A DNA stretch of 64,000 bases. It comes from Anderseniella sp. Alg231-50 (GTDB lineage Bacteria > Pseudomonadota > Alphaproteobacteria > Rhizobiales > Aestuariivirgaceae). Below the pieces are notes generated by a model. The model worked only from the letters and a program-made list of their open reading frames with translations, did no database searches and was not told the origin of the DNA. Positions 8,910 through 18,022 of the stretch are shown in pieces. Position 1 is the stretch's first letter. Each line of letters begins with the position of its first letter. A program made the position numbers and the translations under genes. The DNA is taken from contig NZ_LT703003.1 of assembly GCF_900149695.1 (NCBI RefSeq), positions 2,237,200-2,301,199 of the forward strand, read 5' to 3'.

Positions 8910-9455
8910 GTGAGTGACGGAGACAGCATGCCGGAAGATTTGATGCGTTATGACGTTTTGGCCCAACATGCCCTGCGCTCAGTCGTCAAACTCGCTTTGC
9001 AGCGTGTTGTAAGGGACGGTTTGCCGGGCGAACATCATTTCTTCATTTCCTTCGACACCAACTATCCCGGCGCATCCGTCTCCAGTCGCATCAAGGCCAA
9101 GTATCCCAATGAAATGACGATTGTACTGCAACACCAGTTCTCCGGTCTCAATGTTTTTGACAAGTACTTTGAGGTGGAGTTGCAGTTTGACAATATTTCG
9201 GAACGGCTGGTCGTGCCGTTTGCGTCAATCAAGGGTTTCTTTGATCCCACGGTGCAGTTTGGCCTGCAATTCGAGCCAGGCGTGCTGGACGATGGTGAAG
9301 ACGGTCAGACGACTGACGTTGACAGCGCAGGCAATGCGCAGGACACTGACGCCCCTGTGCCACACCCCGGCAGTGCCAATGATCAGGCGGGCGCGGCAAA
9401 AGCGTCGAACGATGATACAACGGTAGTTTCACTGGATGCGTTTCGCAAAAAATAG
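8910..9455 (+). CDS. sspB: SspB-family ClpXP adaptor protein (alphaproteobacterial type)
   Basis: A 181-residue protein. SspB binds the ssrA tag of rescued proteins and hands them to the ClpXP protease. The family core is clear: MRYDVLAQHALRSVVKLAL, GLPGEHHFFISFDT, the YPNEMTIVLQHQ signature near residue 66, LVVPFASIKGFFDP and VQFGLQFEP. A long acidic linker (residues 128-168) ends in VVSLDAFRKK, the ClpX-binding tail. The start is GTG at 8910 with GGAAGAAG just upstream; an ATG six codons later is the alternative. Its last 20 bases overlap mepA. The substrate-tag RNA gene ssrA lies only 870 bp upstream on the same strand. Confidence 0.93.
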   Translation: MSDGDSMPEDLMRYDVLAQHALRSVVKLALQRVVRDGLPGEHHFFISFDTNYPGASVSSRIKAKYPNEMTIVLQHQFSGLNVFDKYFEVELQFDNISERLVVPFASIKGFFDPTVQFGLQFEPGVLDDGEDGQTTDVDSAGNAQDTDAPVPHPGSANDQAGAAKASNDDTTVVSLDAFRKK

Positions 9456-10452
9456 TTTCCGTATCTTCCCGGGCATTGCTGCCTTGAAGTCGCTGGGCGT
9501 CGCATTGGCGGGCACGATTGTACTGTTATCGCCAACCCAGGCACCGGCGCAGACCAAGGGATCGGTCAAGGATATCGAGAAACCGCCCGTCCCCGCCATC
9601 TCCAATGCCATTCCCGCACGACTCTACTTCGGCCATATGACGGGCCCGGCCCCGTTGAAACCGGAAGTGTTCGGGTCTTATGCCCGCGGATGTGTTGCAG
9701 GCGCCGAACAGATGCCGGCAGACGGACCCGCATGGCAGGTCATGCGGCCATCCAGGGATCGCGCCTGGGGACACCCGAAACTGATCAAGATGGTCAAGCG
9801 CCTTGCCGTCGAGGCCAAGGAACATGATGGCTGGAACGGATTGCTGGTCGGAGATTTGCAACAACCGCGCGGCGGACCCATGCTGTCCGGACACGCCTCG
9901 CACCAGGCCGGACTGGATGCCGACATCTGGCTGACGCCCATGCCGGACCGCACGCTTACGCGCAAGGAACGTGAAAACAAGTCAGCCGTCCTGATGACAC
10001 TGGACCGCAAGCGCATCAACCCGAAACGCTGGACCGAAGCCCATGCGCGTCTGATCAAGCGAGCCGCATCCCACAAGCAGGTGGCCCGGATATTCGTGCA
10101 CCCTCCGATCAAGAAAGCCCTGTGCGACTGGGCCGGGAAAAAGGGTAAGTGGCTGGCCAAGGTACGCCCTCTCAAAGGCCATAACTACCATTTTCATATC
10201 CGCATGAAATGCCCGTCCGGTTCTCCACAGTGTAAAAATCAGGCAGCCCCCCGTCCCAAGGACGGCACCGGGTGCGGCGGTGAACTGGCCTACTGGTTTT
10301 CGGACAAGCCATGGAAGAAGCGGGTATACAAAAAAGCGAAAAAACGCCCTACAATCGTCAATGGTGTGCCGATTCCGCGCAAAAAGCCGATTGCACGCAA
10401 AACCCTGGCCTGGCTGCCAAAGGCATGCCGCGCACTGGTCAAAATCCAGTAA
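9436..10452 (+). CDS. mepA: penicillin-insensitive murein endopeptidase
   Basis: A 338-residue periplasmic zinc peptidase (M74/LAS family) that cleaves D-Ala-meso-DAP cross-links in peptidoglycan. A signal peptide spans residues 1 to about 39 (hydrophobic 13-31, cleavage near APAQT). The zinc motif SGHASHQAGLDADIW is at 151-165, giving His156 and Asp163 as ligands by comparison with E. coli MepA. The third ligand region is GHNYHFHIRM. The cysteines of the family are present in CPSGSPQC and GTGCGGEL. The ATG lies inside the end of sspB, with no good ribosome site, so translational coupling is likely. Confidence 0.93.
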   Translation: MRFAKNSFRIFPGIAALKSLGVALAGTIVLLSPTQAPAQTKGSVKDIEKPPVPAISNAIPARLYFGHMTGPAPLKPEVFGSYARGCVAGAEQMPADGPAWQVMRPSRDRAWGHPKLIKMVKRLAVEAKEHDGWNGLLVGDLQQPRGGPMLSGHASHQAGLDADIWLTPMPDRTLTRKERENKSAVLMTLDRKRINPKRWTEAHARLIKRAASHKQVARIFVHPPIKKALCDWAGKKGKWLAKVRPLKGHNYHFHIRMKCPSGSPQCKNQAAPRPKDGTGCGGELAYWFSDKPWKKRVYKKAKKRPTIVNGVPIPRKKPIARKTLAWLPKACRALVKIQ

Positions 10453-10583
10453 CCCGCACAATTGCACCGCCAGGTTGTACAACTTCCATTAACAAAAATT
10501 AAGAAAGCGCGAGACAAGTAGCTGATTCGCGGGTAATCTTTTTTGGGGTAAGCGAGAAAATCCGAAAACTTAGGAGCTCAAAA

Positions 10584-10943
10584 ATGAAGAAATTCCTCCT
10601 CGCAGTCACATTGGCTACTTTTGCCGTTCTGGTTGCGATGACAGGTGCAAAGGCGGCACCGGTATCAACAGGCAACCTTGCACATTCCACGGGCGTACAA
10701 TCAACAATTGAAGGCCTCACCCTGGTTCACAGAAGGAGCCGAAGGCACAATTGCCGTCGTCATGGTTGGTGTGGCGGCGGATTCACCATCGGCCCTGGCG
10801 GTATTTACATCGGCCCTGGCATTTACAACCACCACGGCTCATTTACCCGTTCCTGCCGCCGTGTGCGTCGCTTGTGCCGCCGCGAATGGGGTGGCGGTCG
10901 CAGATATCGCCGTTGCGTACGTCGTCGTGATTGCCGTCCATAG
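10584..10943 (+). CDS. small exported Cys/Arg/Gly-rich protein, unknown
   Basis: A 119-residue protein with a Sec signal (residues 1-25, MKKFLLAVTLATFAVLVAM then GAKAAP). The mature part is strongly basic. It has a His/Arg segment (RRSRRHNCRRHGWCGGG), a Gly/Ile/Pro repeat-like stretch (TIGPGGIYIGPGIY) and an Arg-rich tail carrying several Cys in pairs (SCRRVRRLCRR, RRCVRRRDC). Six mature cysteines suggest disulfides. AGGAG sits close upstream and a terminator follows, supporting a real gene. I do not recognise a family. The composition resembles small secreted cationic proteins, but no function can be assigned. Confidence 0.65.
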   Translation: MKKFLLAVTLATFAVLVAMTGAKAAPVSTGNLAHSTGVQSTIEGLTLVHRRSRRHNCRRHGWCGGGFTIGPGGIYIGPGIYNHHGSFTRSCRRVRRLCRREWGGGRRYRRCVRRRDCRP

Positions 10944-10972
10944 GATCTGGCATCTGAACTAACAGTTTGAAA

Positions 10973-11002
10973 ACGCGGCAGGTTGCTCCTGCCGCGTTTT
11001 TA
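10973..11002 (+). terminator. Rho-independent terminator
   Basis: A 10-bp perfect stem, ACGCGGCAGG (10973-10982) with CCTGCCGCGT (10988-10997), has a TTGCT loop and is followed by a T-rich tail TTTTATT. It terminates the Cys/Arg-rich exported-protein gene. Confidence 0.88.
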
Positions 11003-11096
11003 TTAGGTACTGCAGATTGCAACATTTCTGTTGCACATGGCTGTCAGTAGGGATTGTATTCTCAAACAACAACCTGCTCTGAGGCAATCTGCAACC

Positions 11097-12044
11097 ATGT
11101 CTCCTCTTTCCCTGTTCTCCCGGCCCGGTCGCTTCTGGCGTGGCAATCTCCACACTCACTCCACCTTGTCCGACGGCGCACTGGAACCGGCGCAGGTGAT
11201 CGATGCATACCGCGATGCCGGTTATGACTTCATGTCGCTGACCGATCACTTCATAGGTCACTATGACTGGCCGGTGGCCGACACACGCGCGCTGCGCACC
11301 GATGACTTTACCACCATCATCGGCGCTGAACTGCATGCACCCGCCACGGCAGTCGGCGAACTCTGGCATATTCTGGCCAATGGCCTGCCGCTGGATTTCG
11401 CGCCCTGCGCAAATGATGAGGACGGCCCGGCGCTGGCAAGACGCGCCGCAAAGGCTGGAGCCTTCGTCACCATCGCCCATCCAGCCTGGTCACAACTTAC
11501 AATGGAAGACGGCCGCGCCCTCAATGACAGCGCTGATGCGGTTGAAATATACAATCACGGGTGTGGAGTGGAAAATGATCGCGGTGACGGTTTCTATCTG
11601 CTCGACCAACTGCTCAACGAAGACCGGCGCCTGACCAGCATCGCAACCGATGATGCCCATTTCCGAGATCATGACCATGACGCTTTCGGCGGCTGGGTAC
11701 ATGTCAAGGCGGACAGTCTTGACGCGGATGCCCTGCTCGACGCGCTCAAAGCCGGATATTTCTATTCAAGCCAGGGACCGCAGTTCCATGCGATTGATCT
11801 AGACGGCACCGAACTTGCCATCGAATGCTCACCGGTCAACGCCATAACCATCAATGGCGGCACGTCGCGAACAGTCTCGCGCACCGGGCGTTCACTGACC
11901 CGCGTTACTCTCGACCTGGCAAATCTGGATAATGGCTGGCTCAAATGCCCGCCCTCCAAATGGGTGCGGGTGGTGATCCGCGATGAGGCCGGTAAATGCG
12001 CCTGGACCAACCCGATTTGGCTCGAGGACATTGGCCTGAGCTGA
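11097..12044 (+). CDS. PHP-domain phosphoesterase-like protein
   Basis: About 315 residues from the ATG at 11097; the frame is open back to 11031 but that part looks non-coding. The N-terminal metal motif NLHTHSTLSDG identifies the polymerase-and-histidinol-phosphatase fold. It is supported by SLTDHF, GAELHA, IAHPAW and TDDAHF, which supply the remaining His and Asp ligands of a trinuclear metal site. Members hydrolyse phosphoesters; substrates vary (nucleoside phosphates, 3',5'-bisphosphates). The C-terminal third (about 220-315) is a beta-rich extension. It sits alone 60 bp upstream of fumC. The specific substrate is unknown. Confidence 0.8.
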   Translation: MSPLSLFSRPGRFWRGNLHTHSTLSDGALEPAQVIDAYRDAGYDFMSLTDHFIGHYDWPVADTRALRTDDFTTIIGAELHAPATAVGELWHILANGLPLDFAPCANDEDGPALARRAAKAGAFVTIAHPAWSQLTMEDGRALNDSADAVEIYNHGCGVENDRGDGFYLLDQLLNEDRRLTSIATDDAHFRDHDHDAFGGWVHVKADSLDADALLDALKAGYFYSSQGPQFHAIDLDGTELAIECSPVNAITINGGTSRTVSRTGRSLTRVTLDLANLDNGWLKCPPSKWVRVVIRDEAGKCAWTNPIWLEDIGLS

Positions 12045-12104
12045 CACCCGTGCTAAACGCTTGCTCCATCACCGAAAACGAATTTCCGACGGAGCATATC
12101 TAAT

Positions 12105-13493
12105 ATGGCAGACACCCGCACCGAGACCGACACTTTTGGTCCGATTGAAGTAGACAGCAGCCGCTACTGGGGCGCCCAGGCGCAGCGCTCCCTGGGTAAT
12201 TTCAAGATCGGTTGGGAAAAGCAGCCCGTGCCCGTCGTACGGGCGCTGGGCATAGTCAAGCGCGCCTGCGCCGAAGCCAATATGAAACTCGGCCAACTGG
12301 ACAAGAAACGCGGCAACGCGATCGTCAAGGCAGCCCAGGAGGTCATCGACGGCAAGCTGAACGAACATTTTCCACTGGTGGTCTGGCAGACCGGTTCCGG
12401 CACCCAGTCCAACATGAACGCCAACGAGGTGATCTCCAACCGCGCCATCGAAATGCTGGGCGGCACAATGGGATCAAAGGACCCCGTTCACCCCAATGAC
12501 CACGTCAATATGAGCCAGTCGTCGAACGACACCTACCCCACGGCCATGCACGTTGCGTGCGCTGAACAGGTGGTGCGTGACCTGCTGCCGTCGCTGAAAC
12601 ACCTGCACAAGGCACTGGCGCGCAAGGCAAAGCAGTGGGAAAAGATCATCAAGATCGGCCGCACGCACACTCAGGACGCAACTCCGATCACTCTCGGCCA
12701 GGAGTTTTCCGGTTATGCCAAGCAGGTTGAAAACGGCATGGCGCGGATTGAGCAGACACTGCCCGCACTCATGGAGCTTGCCCAGGGCGGAACCGCGGTT
12801 GGAACAGGACTTAACGCCCCCAAGGGCTTTGACAGGATGGTCGCTGCAAACATTGCCGGCATCACCAGGCTCAAGTTCAAGACGGCGCCGAACAAGTTCG
12901 AAGCCCTTGCCGCCCATGACGCGATGGTCATGGCGCATGGCGCCATCAACACCGTCGCTGCGTCCCTGTTCAAGATTGCCAACGACATACGCTTTCTCGG
13001 CTCCGGCCCGCGCTCCGGCCTGGGTGAACTGGCATTGCCGGAAAACGAACCGGGGTCTTCGATCATGCCGGGCAAGGTCAACCCGACCCAGTGCGAAGCC
13101 CTGACGCAGGTTTGCGTGCAGGTGTTCGGTAACAATGCAACGCTGACATTTGCCGGATCGCAAGGCCATTTCGAACTCAATGTGTTCAATCCGGTGATGG
13201 CCTACAATTTCCTGCAGTCCGTCCGGCTGTTGTCCGACGCATCCGTTTCGTTCACGGACAACTGTGTTGCAGGCATCACACCGCGCAAGGACAACATCAA
13301 GGCCGGCCTCAACCGGTCACTGATGCTGGTCACCGCGCTGGCGCCAAAATACGGCTACGATCTTGCTGCGAAAATCGCCAAGACCGCCCACAAGAACGGC
13401 ACGACCCTGCGTGAAGAAGCCATTGCCGCCGGTATCGAGGCGGCGGATTTCGACAGCATCGTCAAGCCGGAAGACATGATCGGTCCGAAATAG
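12105..13493 (+). CDS. fumC: fumarate hydratase, class II
   Basis: A 462-residue cytoplasmic enzyme interconverting fumarate and malate in the TCA cycle. The superfamily signature [11 protein letters not shown] is present, as are [36 protein letters not shown] and [11 protein letters not shown] (catalytic His). The length is that of standard oxygen-stable FumC. It is followed 7 bp downstream by a DUF4169 gene, then a ribbon-helix-helix gene and a DUF427 gene, a small-gene arrangement that often follows fumC in alphaproteobacteria. The 60-bp gap upstream shows no strong promoter by eye. Confidence 0.96.
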   Translation: MADTRTETDTFGPIEVDSSRYWGAQAQRSLGNFKIGWEKQPVPVVRALGIVKRACAEANMKLGQLDKKRGNAIVKAAQEVIDGKLNEHFPLVVWQTGSGTQSNMNANEVISNRAIEMLGGTMGSKDPVHPNDHVNMSQSSNDTYPTAMHVACAEQVVRDLLPSLKHLHKALARKAKQWEKIIKIGRTHTQDATPITLGQEFSGYAKQVENGMARIEQTLPALMELAQGGTAVGTGLNAPKGFDRMVAANIAGITRLKFKTAPNKFEALAAHDAMVMAHGAINTVAASLFKIANDIRFLGSGPRSGLGELALPENEPGSSIMPGKVNPTQCEALTQVCVQVFGNNATLTFAGSQGHFELNVFNPVMAYNFLQSVRLLSDASVSFTDNCVAGITPRKDNIKAGLNRSLMLVTALAPKYGYDLAAKIAKTAHKNGTTLREEAIAAGIEAADFDSIVKPEDMIGPK

Positions 13494-13500
13494 CACTGCC

Positions 13501-13686
13501 ATGGCAAAAGTCACCAATCTGAACCAGTTCCGAAAAGCGAAAGCTCGCGCAGACAAGACCAGGCTGGCCGAGGAGAACCGGGTCCGGTTTGGGCGGACCA
13601 AGGCGGACAAACAGCTCAACACGACGCGCAAGAACAAGGAGCACACTCATCTGGACGGACACAAGCTCGACAAAGATGATGAGTGA
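13501..13686 (+). CDS. DUF4169 family small protein
   Basis: A 61-residue, highly basic and hydrophilic protein with MAKVTNLNQFRKAKARADK at the start and HLDGHKLD at the end, which fits the DUF4169 family of alphaproteobacteria. It is probably a single charged helix. It starts 7 bp after fumC, and its end overlaps the start of the ribbon-helix-helix gene by 8 bp, so the three are co-translated. No biochemical role is known to me. Confidence 0.82.
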   Translation: MAKVTNLNQFRKAKARADKTRLAEENRVRFGRTKADKQLNTTRKNKEHTHLDGHKLDKDDE

Positions 13687-13909
13687 AACGCCCCAGGGAC
13701 CTGTAAAGCGATCGGTGACCATCGCCGGCCATCGCACCAGCCTGTCACTTGAGCCGGAATTCTGGGATGCCCTCAACACGCTGGCGACAGCGCGTGACAT
13801 GCCGCTGGCCGGACTGGTTGCCGTGATTGACGAAGCGCGTGGCCGCACCAATCTGTCCAGCGCACTCAGGGTGGCGGTACTCAAGGCGACGCGGACCGGC
13901 GAGATTTGA
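13679..13909 (+). CDS. ribbon-helix-helix domain protein (RHH_4 type)
   Basis: A 76-residue protein starting at ATG 13679 (a preceding in-frame ATG at 13676 is equivalent). The core KRSVTIAGHRTSLSLEPEFWDALNTLA matches the RHH_4 family: a beta strand that would sit in the DNA major groove followed by two helices. It ends with ARGRTNLSSALRVAVL. These proteins are assumed to bind DNA as dimers, but targets are not established. It overlaps the DUF4169 gene by 8 bp and is followed at once by the DUF427 gene. Confidence 0.82.
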   Translation: MSETPQGPVKRSVTIAGHRTSLSLEPEFWDALNTLATARDMPLAGLVAVIDEARGRTNLSSALRVAVLKATRTGEI

Positions 13910-13944
13910 CAGCCGGTTCAGGGGGTCGTCTAATCGTCGCCGTC

Positions 13945-14361
13945 ATGGCACATCCACAAATCACCCTTGCCACAGCGACGATCCACAATCCGGATGAACC
14001 CCGCCACTTCATGCGGATCAAACCGGTACACTCACGCGTTCACATTCGCCTTGGCGATACAGTCCTTGCGGACAGTTGCAACGCGATCAGGTTGCTCGAG
14101 GTCGGCACGGACTTCTACGATCCAATGATCTATCTGCCGCCGCAGGACATCGCGGTAACGCTGGCGCCGGTTGCAGGCCGCACCAGCCGTTGCCCGCTCA
14201 AGGGCGAGGCGTCCTATTGGAGTTTTGCCGGCTGGACGCCGAAAGACGCCAAAGACTACCTGGCCTGGTCATATGCCGAACCATTTGGGTTCGCCCGTGA
14301 CCTTGCCGGGCTGATCGCTTTCAATCCTGCACATGTCGCCATAGAGGAAATGCCCGGCTAA
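13945..14361 (+). CDS. DUF427 family protein
   Basis: About 138 residues from the ATG at 13945; an earlier TTG at 13906, adjacent to the upstream stop, is an alternative start. DUF427 features are visible: VHIRLGDTVLADSCNAIRLLE, FYDPMIYLP, CPLKGEASYWSF and YAEPFG. The family has a small beta-barrel fold of unknown function. It is the last gene of the fumC unit. Its stop overlaps the stop of the convergent adenylate cyclase gene by 4 bp. Confidence 0.8.
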   Translation: MAHPQITLATATIHNPDEPRHFMRIKPVHSRVHIRLGDTVLADSCNAIRLLEVGTDFYDPMIYLPPQDIAVTLAPVAGRTSRCPLKGEASYWSFAGWTPKDAKDYLAWSYAEPFGFARDLAGLIAFNPAHVAIEEMPG

Positions 14362-15596
14362 CCGGTCTTCATACTGCAATCCATACGCCAGATCGCCACG
14401 TTGCCAAAGCCCTTGAGGTCGACTGACCCGGCGCGTTCAAACTTGTGATCCTTGTGCAGCACCACCTTGATATCGCCCGTCGTAACCACACATCCCGGCG
14501 TTCCGATATGTTCAAGCCTTGCGGCAAGGTTTACCGCGGCACCCCACACATCATAGGAGTATTTGGACTTGCCGACGACGCCGGCCATTATCGGGCCCGA
14601 AGCCATGCCGATCCGCATCTGCAGATCCACGCCATGACGCTCGCCTACGTCACCGACAACGTGCAGCATCATCTTGGCGAACCGCGCCATGGCATCTTCA
14701 GGCTGGTATACAGGCGACGGCACGCCAGCCACCGCCATATAGGCGTCACCGATGGTCTTGATTTTCTCGACACCGTGTTCGGCAGCAAGGGCATCAAATT
14801 GCCGGAACATATCATCCAGCAACGCCACTACCCGCACAGCCCCGAGCCGGTTGGACATTTCCACAAACCCGACAATGTCTGAAAACAGCACCACCACATG
14901 CTCGTGCGCCTCGGCAATGGTCTCGCCGTCATTGGCCATGAGGCGCTCGGCGATGGCATCCGGCATCATGGATTTCATCAATTCCTGGAGTCGTGCCTGC
15001 GCCTGCCGGGTGAGGTAGAAAGCATAGTAGATCACCACGAAGGTGATCGCCATGATCGACACAATAGCCGATGCGAAGGTCTGTTGCATGAAGGCTGCGT
15101 CATCGTGAATACCGGGTGCAGGTTGTGGCCACAAAACCCAGCTTCCGATAATCAGTGCAGCGCCCCCGGCACTGATCAATGCGACCAGCTTCAACCGCTC
15201 CAGCCCGAGGATGGCGAAGGCCACAGCCGCCGTCCCGATAAGGTTCAGCGCGACACCGGAATCACGGCCCAGCAGACTTGTGAACCAGGTCAGCGACACA
15301 AAAAACACCGCTGTCAGCCACAACGCAGCTGAAATGCGGCCAATCCGGTGAAATGCCGGTGTCATCGCCGTACAGACCGCCGACACCAGGTTGCCAATGA
15401 CCAGCGGCATCAGCGAGTGCATTTCATGCATGGCATAGGTCGCTGCAAACCCCAAAGACGACAGCGTTGCAAGATACCCGGTCACATTGGCCACTATCAG
15501 CCCGAGCTTGTCCTGCCCGTACCAACCGTCAGTACCAAGCGTCACCAGCCGCTCAATCCAGGAGCCCTTGTACTTTGCCCTGATGTCGTTATTCAT
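14358..15596 (-). CDS. membrane-anchored class III adenylate cyclase
   Basis: A 412-residue protein. The N-terminal half (about 25-195) contains roughly five to six hydrophobic segments arranged as a membrane domain, ending in a helical linker QARLQELMKSMMPDAIAERL. The catalytic domain follows: VVVLFSDIVGFVEMS supplies the first metal Asp, EKIKTIGDAYMAVAG has the adenine-selecting Lys and second metal Asp, and SYDVWGAAVNLAARLEH has the Asp plus transition-state Asn and Arg. The Lys/Asp pair points to ATP rather than GTP. It makes cAMP at the inner membrane, sensing an unknown signal. A CRP-type site elsewhere (8096) would fit a cAMP pathway but is not proof. Confidence 0.9.
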   Translation of the reverse strand: MNNDIRAKYKGSWIERLVTLGTDGWYGQDKLGLIVANVTGYLATLSSLGFAATYAMHEMHSLMPLVIGNLVSAVCTAMTPAFHRIGRISAALWLTAVFFVSLTWFTSLLGRDSGVALNLIGTAAVAFAILGLERLKLVALISAGGAALIIGSWVLWPQPAPGIHDDAAFMQQTFASAIVSIMAITFVVIYYAFYLTRQAQARLQELMKSMMPDAIAERLMANDGETIAEAHEHVVVLFSDIVGFVEMSNRLGAVRVVALLDDMFRQFDALAAEHGVEKIKTIGDAYMAVAGVPSPVYQPEDAMARFAKMMLHVVGDVGERHGVDLQMRIGMASGPIMAGVVGKSKYSYDVWGAAVNLAARLEHIGTPGCVVTTGDIKVVLHKDHKFERAGSVDLKGFGNVAIWRMDCSMKTG

Positions 15597-15687
15597 TGGC
15601 TGAGCCTTGAAAACAGCGGTTGGTTGTCAGGATAAGTGTCTGTATGTGCAGGACGATAGCCGCAAATTGACCGATGGGGAACAACCC

Positions 15688-17361
15688 TTACTTGTGTTCT
15701 TCCACATTGGCTTCAATCAGTGCCTTGTTGTAGGCCGCCAGTGCCTCGACCTGGTCCACCCATCCAAGCAGCACGCCGCCTTCGCGCTTATCCAGTACGG
15801 CAAGGCGCGTATAACCGCCTTCATCAAACGTCCTGAGGGCCATTTCAAGTGTGTCGGACGGGATCAGGCGTGGCCGGTCAAACAGTTCCGGCGGGTCGGC
15901 CATCTCTGCCGGCGTGAGTTTCGTGGTGAATTCCCGCACTGTCCACGTGCGCACAATCCGCAAATGCGAGCCTTCCCTCAGGAACACGCCGCGCTGCGAC
16001 AATTGCCAGTCAAAGAAACTCTTGCCGAGCAGCCCCTGCATGATCATCGACGCGATGGATACCGACAACAGCAGTGCGATGGTCAACTCGTAGCCGCCGG
16101 TCAGTTCAAACACGATAAGCGCTGTAGAAATCGGCGCACCCAGTATGGCGCCCGCAACCGCGCCCATGCCGAGTAATGCATAAACACCGTAGTTGGACGC
16201 ATATTCAGGCACGGCACTGCCCGCGATAATACCAAAGGCTCCGCCGGCCATGGCGCCAATATACAAGGATGGTGAAAACACCCCGCCGCCGAACCTGCTG
16301 GCCAGGGAAATGGCAGTTGCGACCGTCTTGGCAACAAGCAGTATCAGCAGCCAGCCAAGGCCGTAACTTTCCTTGATCGCCAGGTTGGTTGCTTCGTAGC
16401 CTACACCCAAAATCTGGGGCACTGTGAGCGCCATCATGCCCACGGCCAGTCCACCAAGAGCCGGGCGCAACCACAAAGGCATGGTAAAGCGCCGGGCACT
16501 CCAGTCCGCCGTCATGACGGTCAGCTGAAAACACACAGCCACCAGCCCGCACACGACACCGAGCAGTGCAAATGCCGGAAACTCCCAATACGAGGCAATC
16601 TGTTGCTCGGCCAATATGAATGCCGGAAAATCTCCCAGCCATATTCGGGTGATCAGAGTGGCCACAACGGCCGCCAGCACTGTCGGTACAAAGGCCGACA
16701 GGGCAAAGTGTCCGAGGATCACTTCATGGGCAAACAACACGCCTGCAATCGGTGCGTTGAAGCTTGCCGATACAGCCGCAGCCGCACCCGATGCCAGCAG
16801 AACCCGGCGCGCGGCGGGCGACAAGCTGAATTTCCGGTCGAGGAAAGCCGCAATTGCCGCGCCGAGATGTACCGCCGGGCCTTCCCGGCCCACGCTTGCG
16901 CCGGACCCGATAGAGATCGCGGACGCAACCGCCGAAACCAGCCCGGCGCGCAGTGAAATGTCGGCCCGGTGCAGCGCACCTGCCTCGATCACGTCGGAAA
17001 TGCCGTGCGCACGGCGTTCCTTGATGAACTTCCAGATAATCAGACCGACGACCAGCCCGCCCAGTGTCGGGCCGGCAACAACCACCCACGGTGCGCGAAA
17101 ACTGGCAAGGGTGCCGACTACGTTTTCGTTGGAATTGCCGAGCCACAGCCATTGCACGTAGCCGATACCCAGTCTGAACCCCAAAATGGCAAAAGCGCCA
17201 ACCACGCCGATGGTCAGCGCAAGCGCCCACACAAGCGGATGACGCGCCGCCCAGAAGGCACGCAATTGTGGCAGGGTGAGTTCACCCAGCGTTGCAAATA
17301 ACCTGTCCCGCAGTTCGCCCATCGGCGAGCCCCACGTTTTATGTTTCAGCCCCAATCGCAA
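15688..17361 (-). CDS. CLC-family chloride channel/transporter with C-terminal CBS region
   Basis: A 557-residue integral membrane protein; the start may instead be the ATG at 17322. CLC signatures are SGASVGREGPAVHLGA, carrying the gating Glu, and GGVFSPSLYIGAMAG. A short C-terminal soluble tail (about 480-557) resembles CBS domains. The position equivalent to the internal proton Glu of E. coli ClC (E203) appears to be Val in VLFAHEVILG, as in channel-type CLCs. The GSGIPE segment is altered to AHGISD. This argues for passive chloride or other anion flux, by inference only. It is transcribed alone between the cyclase and thioesterase genes. Confidence 0.88.
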   Translation of the reverse strand: MRLGLKHKTWGSPMGELRDRLFATLGELTLPQLRAFWAARHPLVWALALTIGVVGAFAILGFRLGIGYVQWLWLGNSNENVVGTLASFRAPWVVVAGPTLGGLVVGLIIWKFIKERRAHGISDVIEAGALHRADISLRAGLVSAVASAISIGSGASVGREGPAVHLGAAIAAFLDRKFSLSPAARRVLLASGAAAAVSASFNAPIAGVLFAHEVILGHFALSAFVPTVLAAVVATLITRIWLGDFPAFILAEQQIASYWEFPAFALLGVVCGLVAVCFQLTVMTADWSARRFTMPLWLRPALGGLAVGMMALTVPQILGVGYEATNLAIKESYGLGWLLILLVAKTVATAISLASRFGGGVFSPSLYIGAMAGGAFGIIAGSAVPEYASNYGVYALLGMGAVAGAILGAPISTALIVFELTGGYELTIALLLSVSIASMIMQGLLGKSFFDWQLSQRGVFLREGSHLRIVRTWTVREFTTKLTPAEMADPPELFDRPRLIPSDTLEMALRTFDEGGYTRLAVLDKREGGVLLGWVDQVEALAAYNKALIEANVEEHK

Positions 17362-17407
17362 AAGACTTCAACATGTTAGCTTGGGTCGATGCAAGCCTTA
17401 GGTCATA

Positions 17408-17890
17408 CTACTTCCTGATGATCCCGATTTTGTGACCCACTTGTGGTGGAACAGATAGTCCGTCGTGGGCTTCCTGCATGGCGGCTATCCGGCTCAGGAT
17501 ATCCTCGGGAAACGGGGCTGACTTCTTCGCTTTCATGTCCACGTGCATGCAAATGGCTTCCATGGTGGCTGATAACCAGCCCTCATCGGCGTGAAACATC
17601 TCCTGCACATAGTGCATCCGTTTCGCATCGTAATCGAGCATCTGCAGCGTTACCTTGACCTTATGTTCGGCATGAAGTTCACGGATATAGGTCGTGTGGG
17701 CCTCAAGCGTGAAGAACGACGCTCCTGATTTCAGGTACTCCGGGCCGAGGCCGACCAGTTCGAATGCTTCATCGCATGTGCGATCGAACAGGACCCCGTA
17801 ATATGCCATGTTGAAGTGGCCATTGTAGTCGATCCAGTCGTCCTCGACTGTCTTGATGCTGCCAACAAAGGGCCGTCCATAATCCGTCAT
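17408..17890 (-). CDS. 4HBT-type (hotdog) thioesterase family protein
   Basis: About 160 residues from the ATG at 17890; the longer upstream frame is not conserved-looking. The hotdog motif IDYNGHFNMAYYGVLFDRTCDEAFE contains the Asp-x-Asn-x-His pattern of YbgC/FcbC-type acyl-CoA thioesterases. It is followed by FTLEAHTTYIRELHAEHKV and LDYDAKRMHYVQEMFH. Similar proteins act on betainyl-CoA in carnitine catabolism, which would fit the betaine theme of the window, but the specificity cannot be read. It is divergent from the D-lactate dehydrogenase gene across 132 bp. Confidence 0.8.
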   Translation of the reverse strand: MTDYGRPFVGSIKTVEDDWIDYNGHFNMAYYGVLFDRTCDEAFELVGLGPEYLKSGASFFTLEAHTTYIRELHAEHKVKVTLQMLDYDAKRMHYVQEMFHADEGWLSATMEAICMHVDMKAKKSAPFPEDILSRIAAMQEAHDGLSVPPQVGHKIGIIRK

Positions 17891-18022
17891 TATGTTATTT
17901 GCTCCAAATGCTCGGGATTGTGACCGTAAAAATAGTGCGCAATTGCCAAGACCCGGTATAGTGCATGCGGCAGGATACGGGGAGTCCCAAAACCGGGCTT
18001 CGAAATCAGGATGGGAATGATC

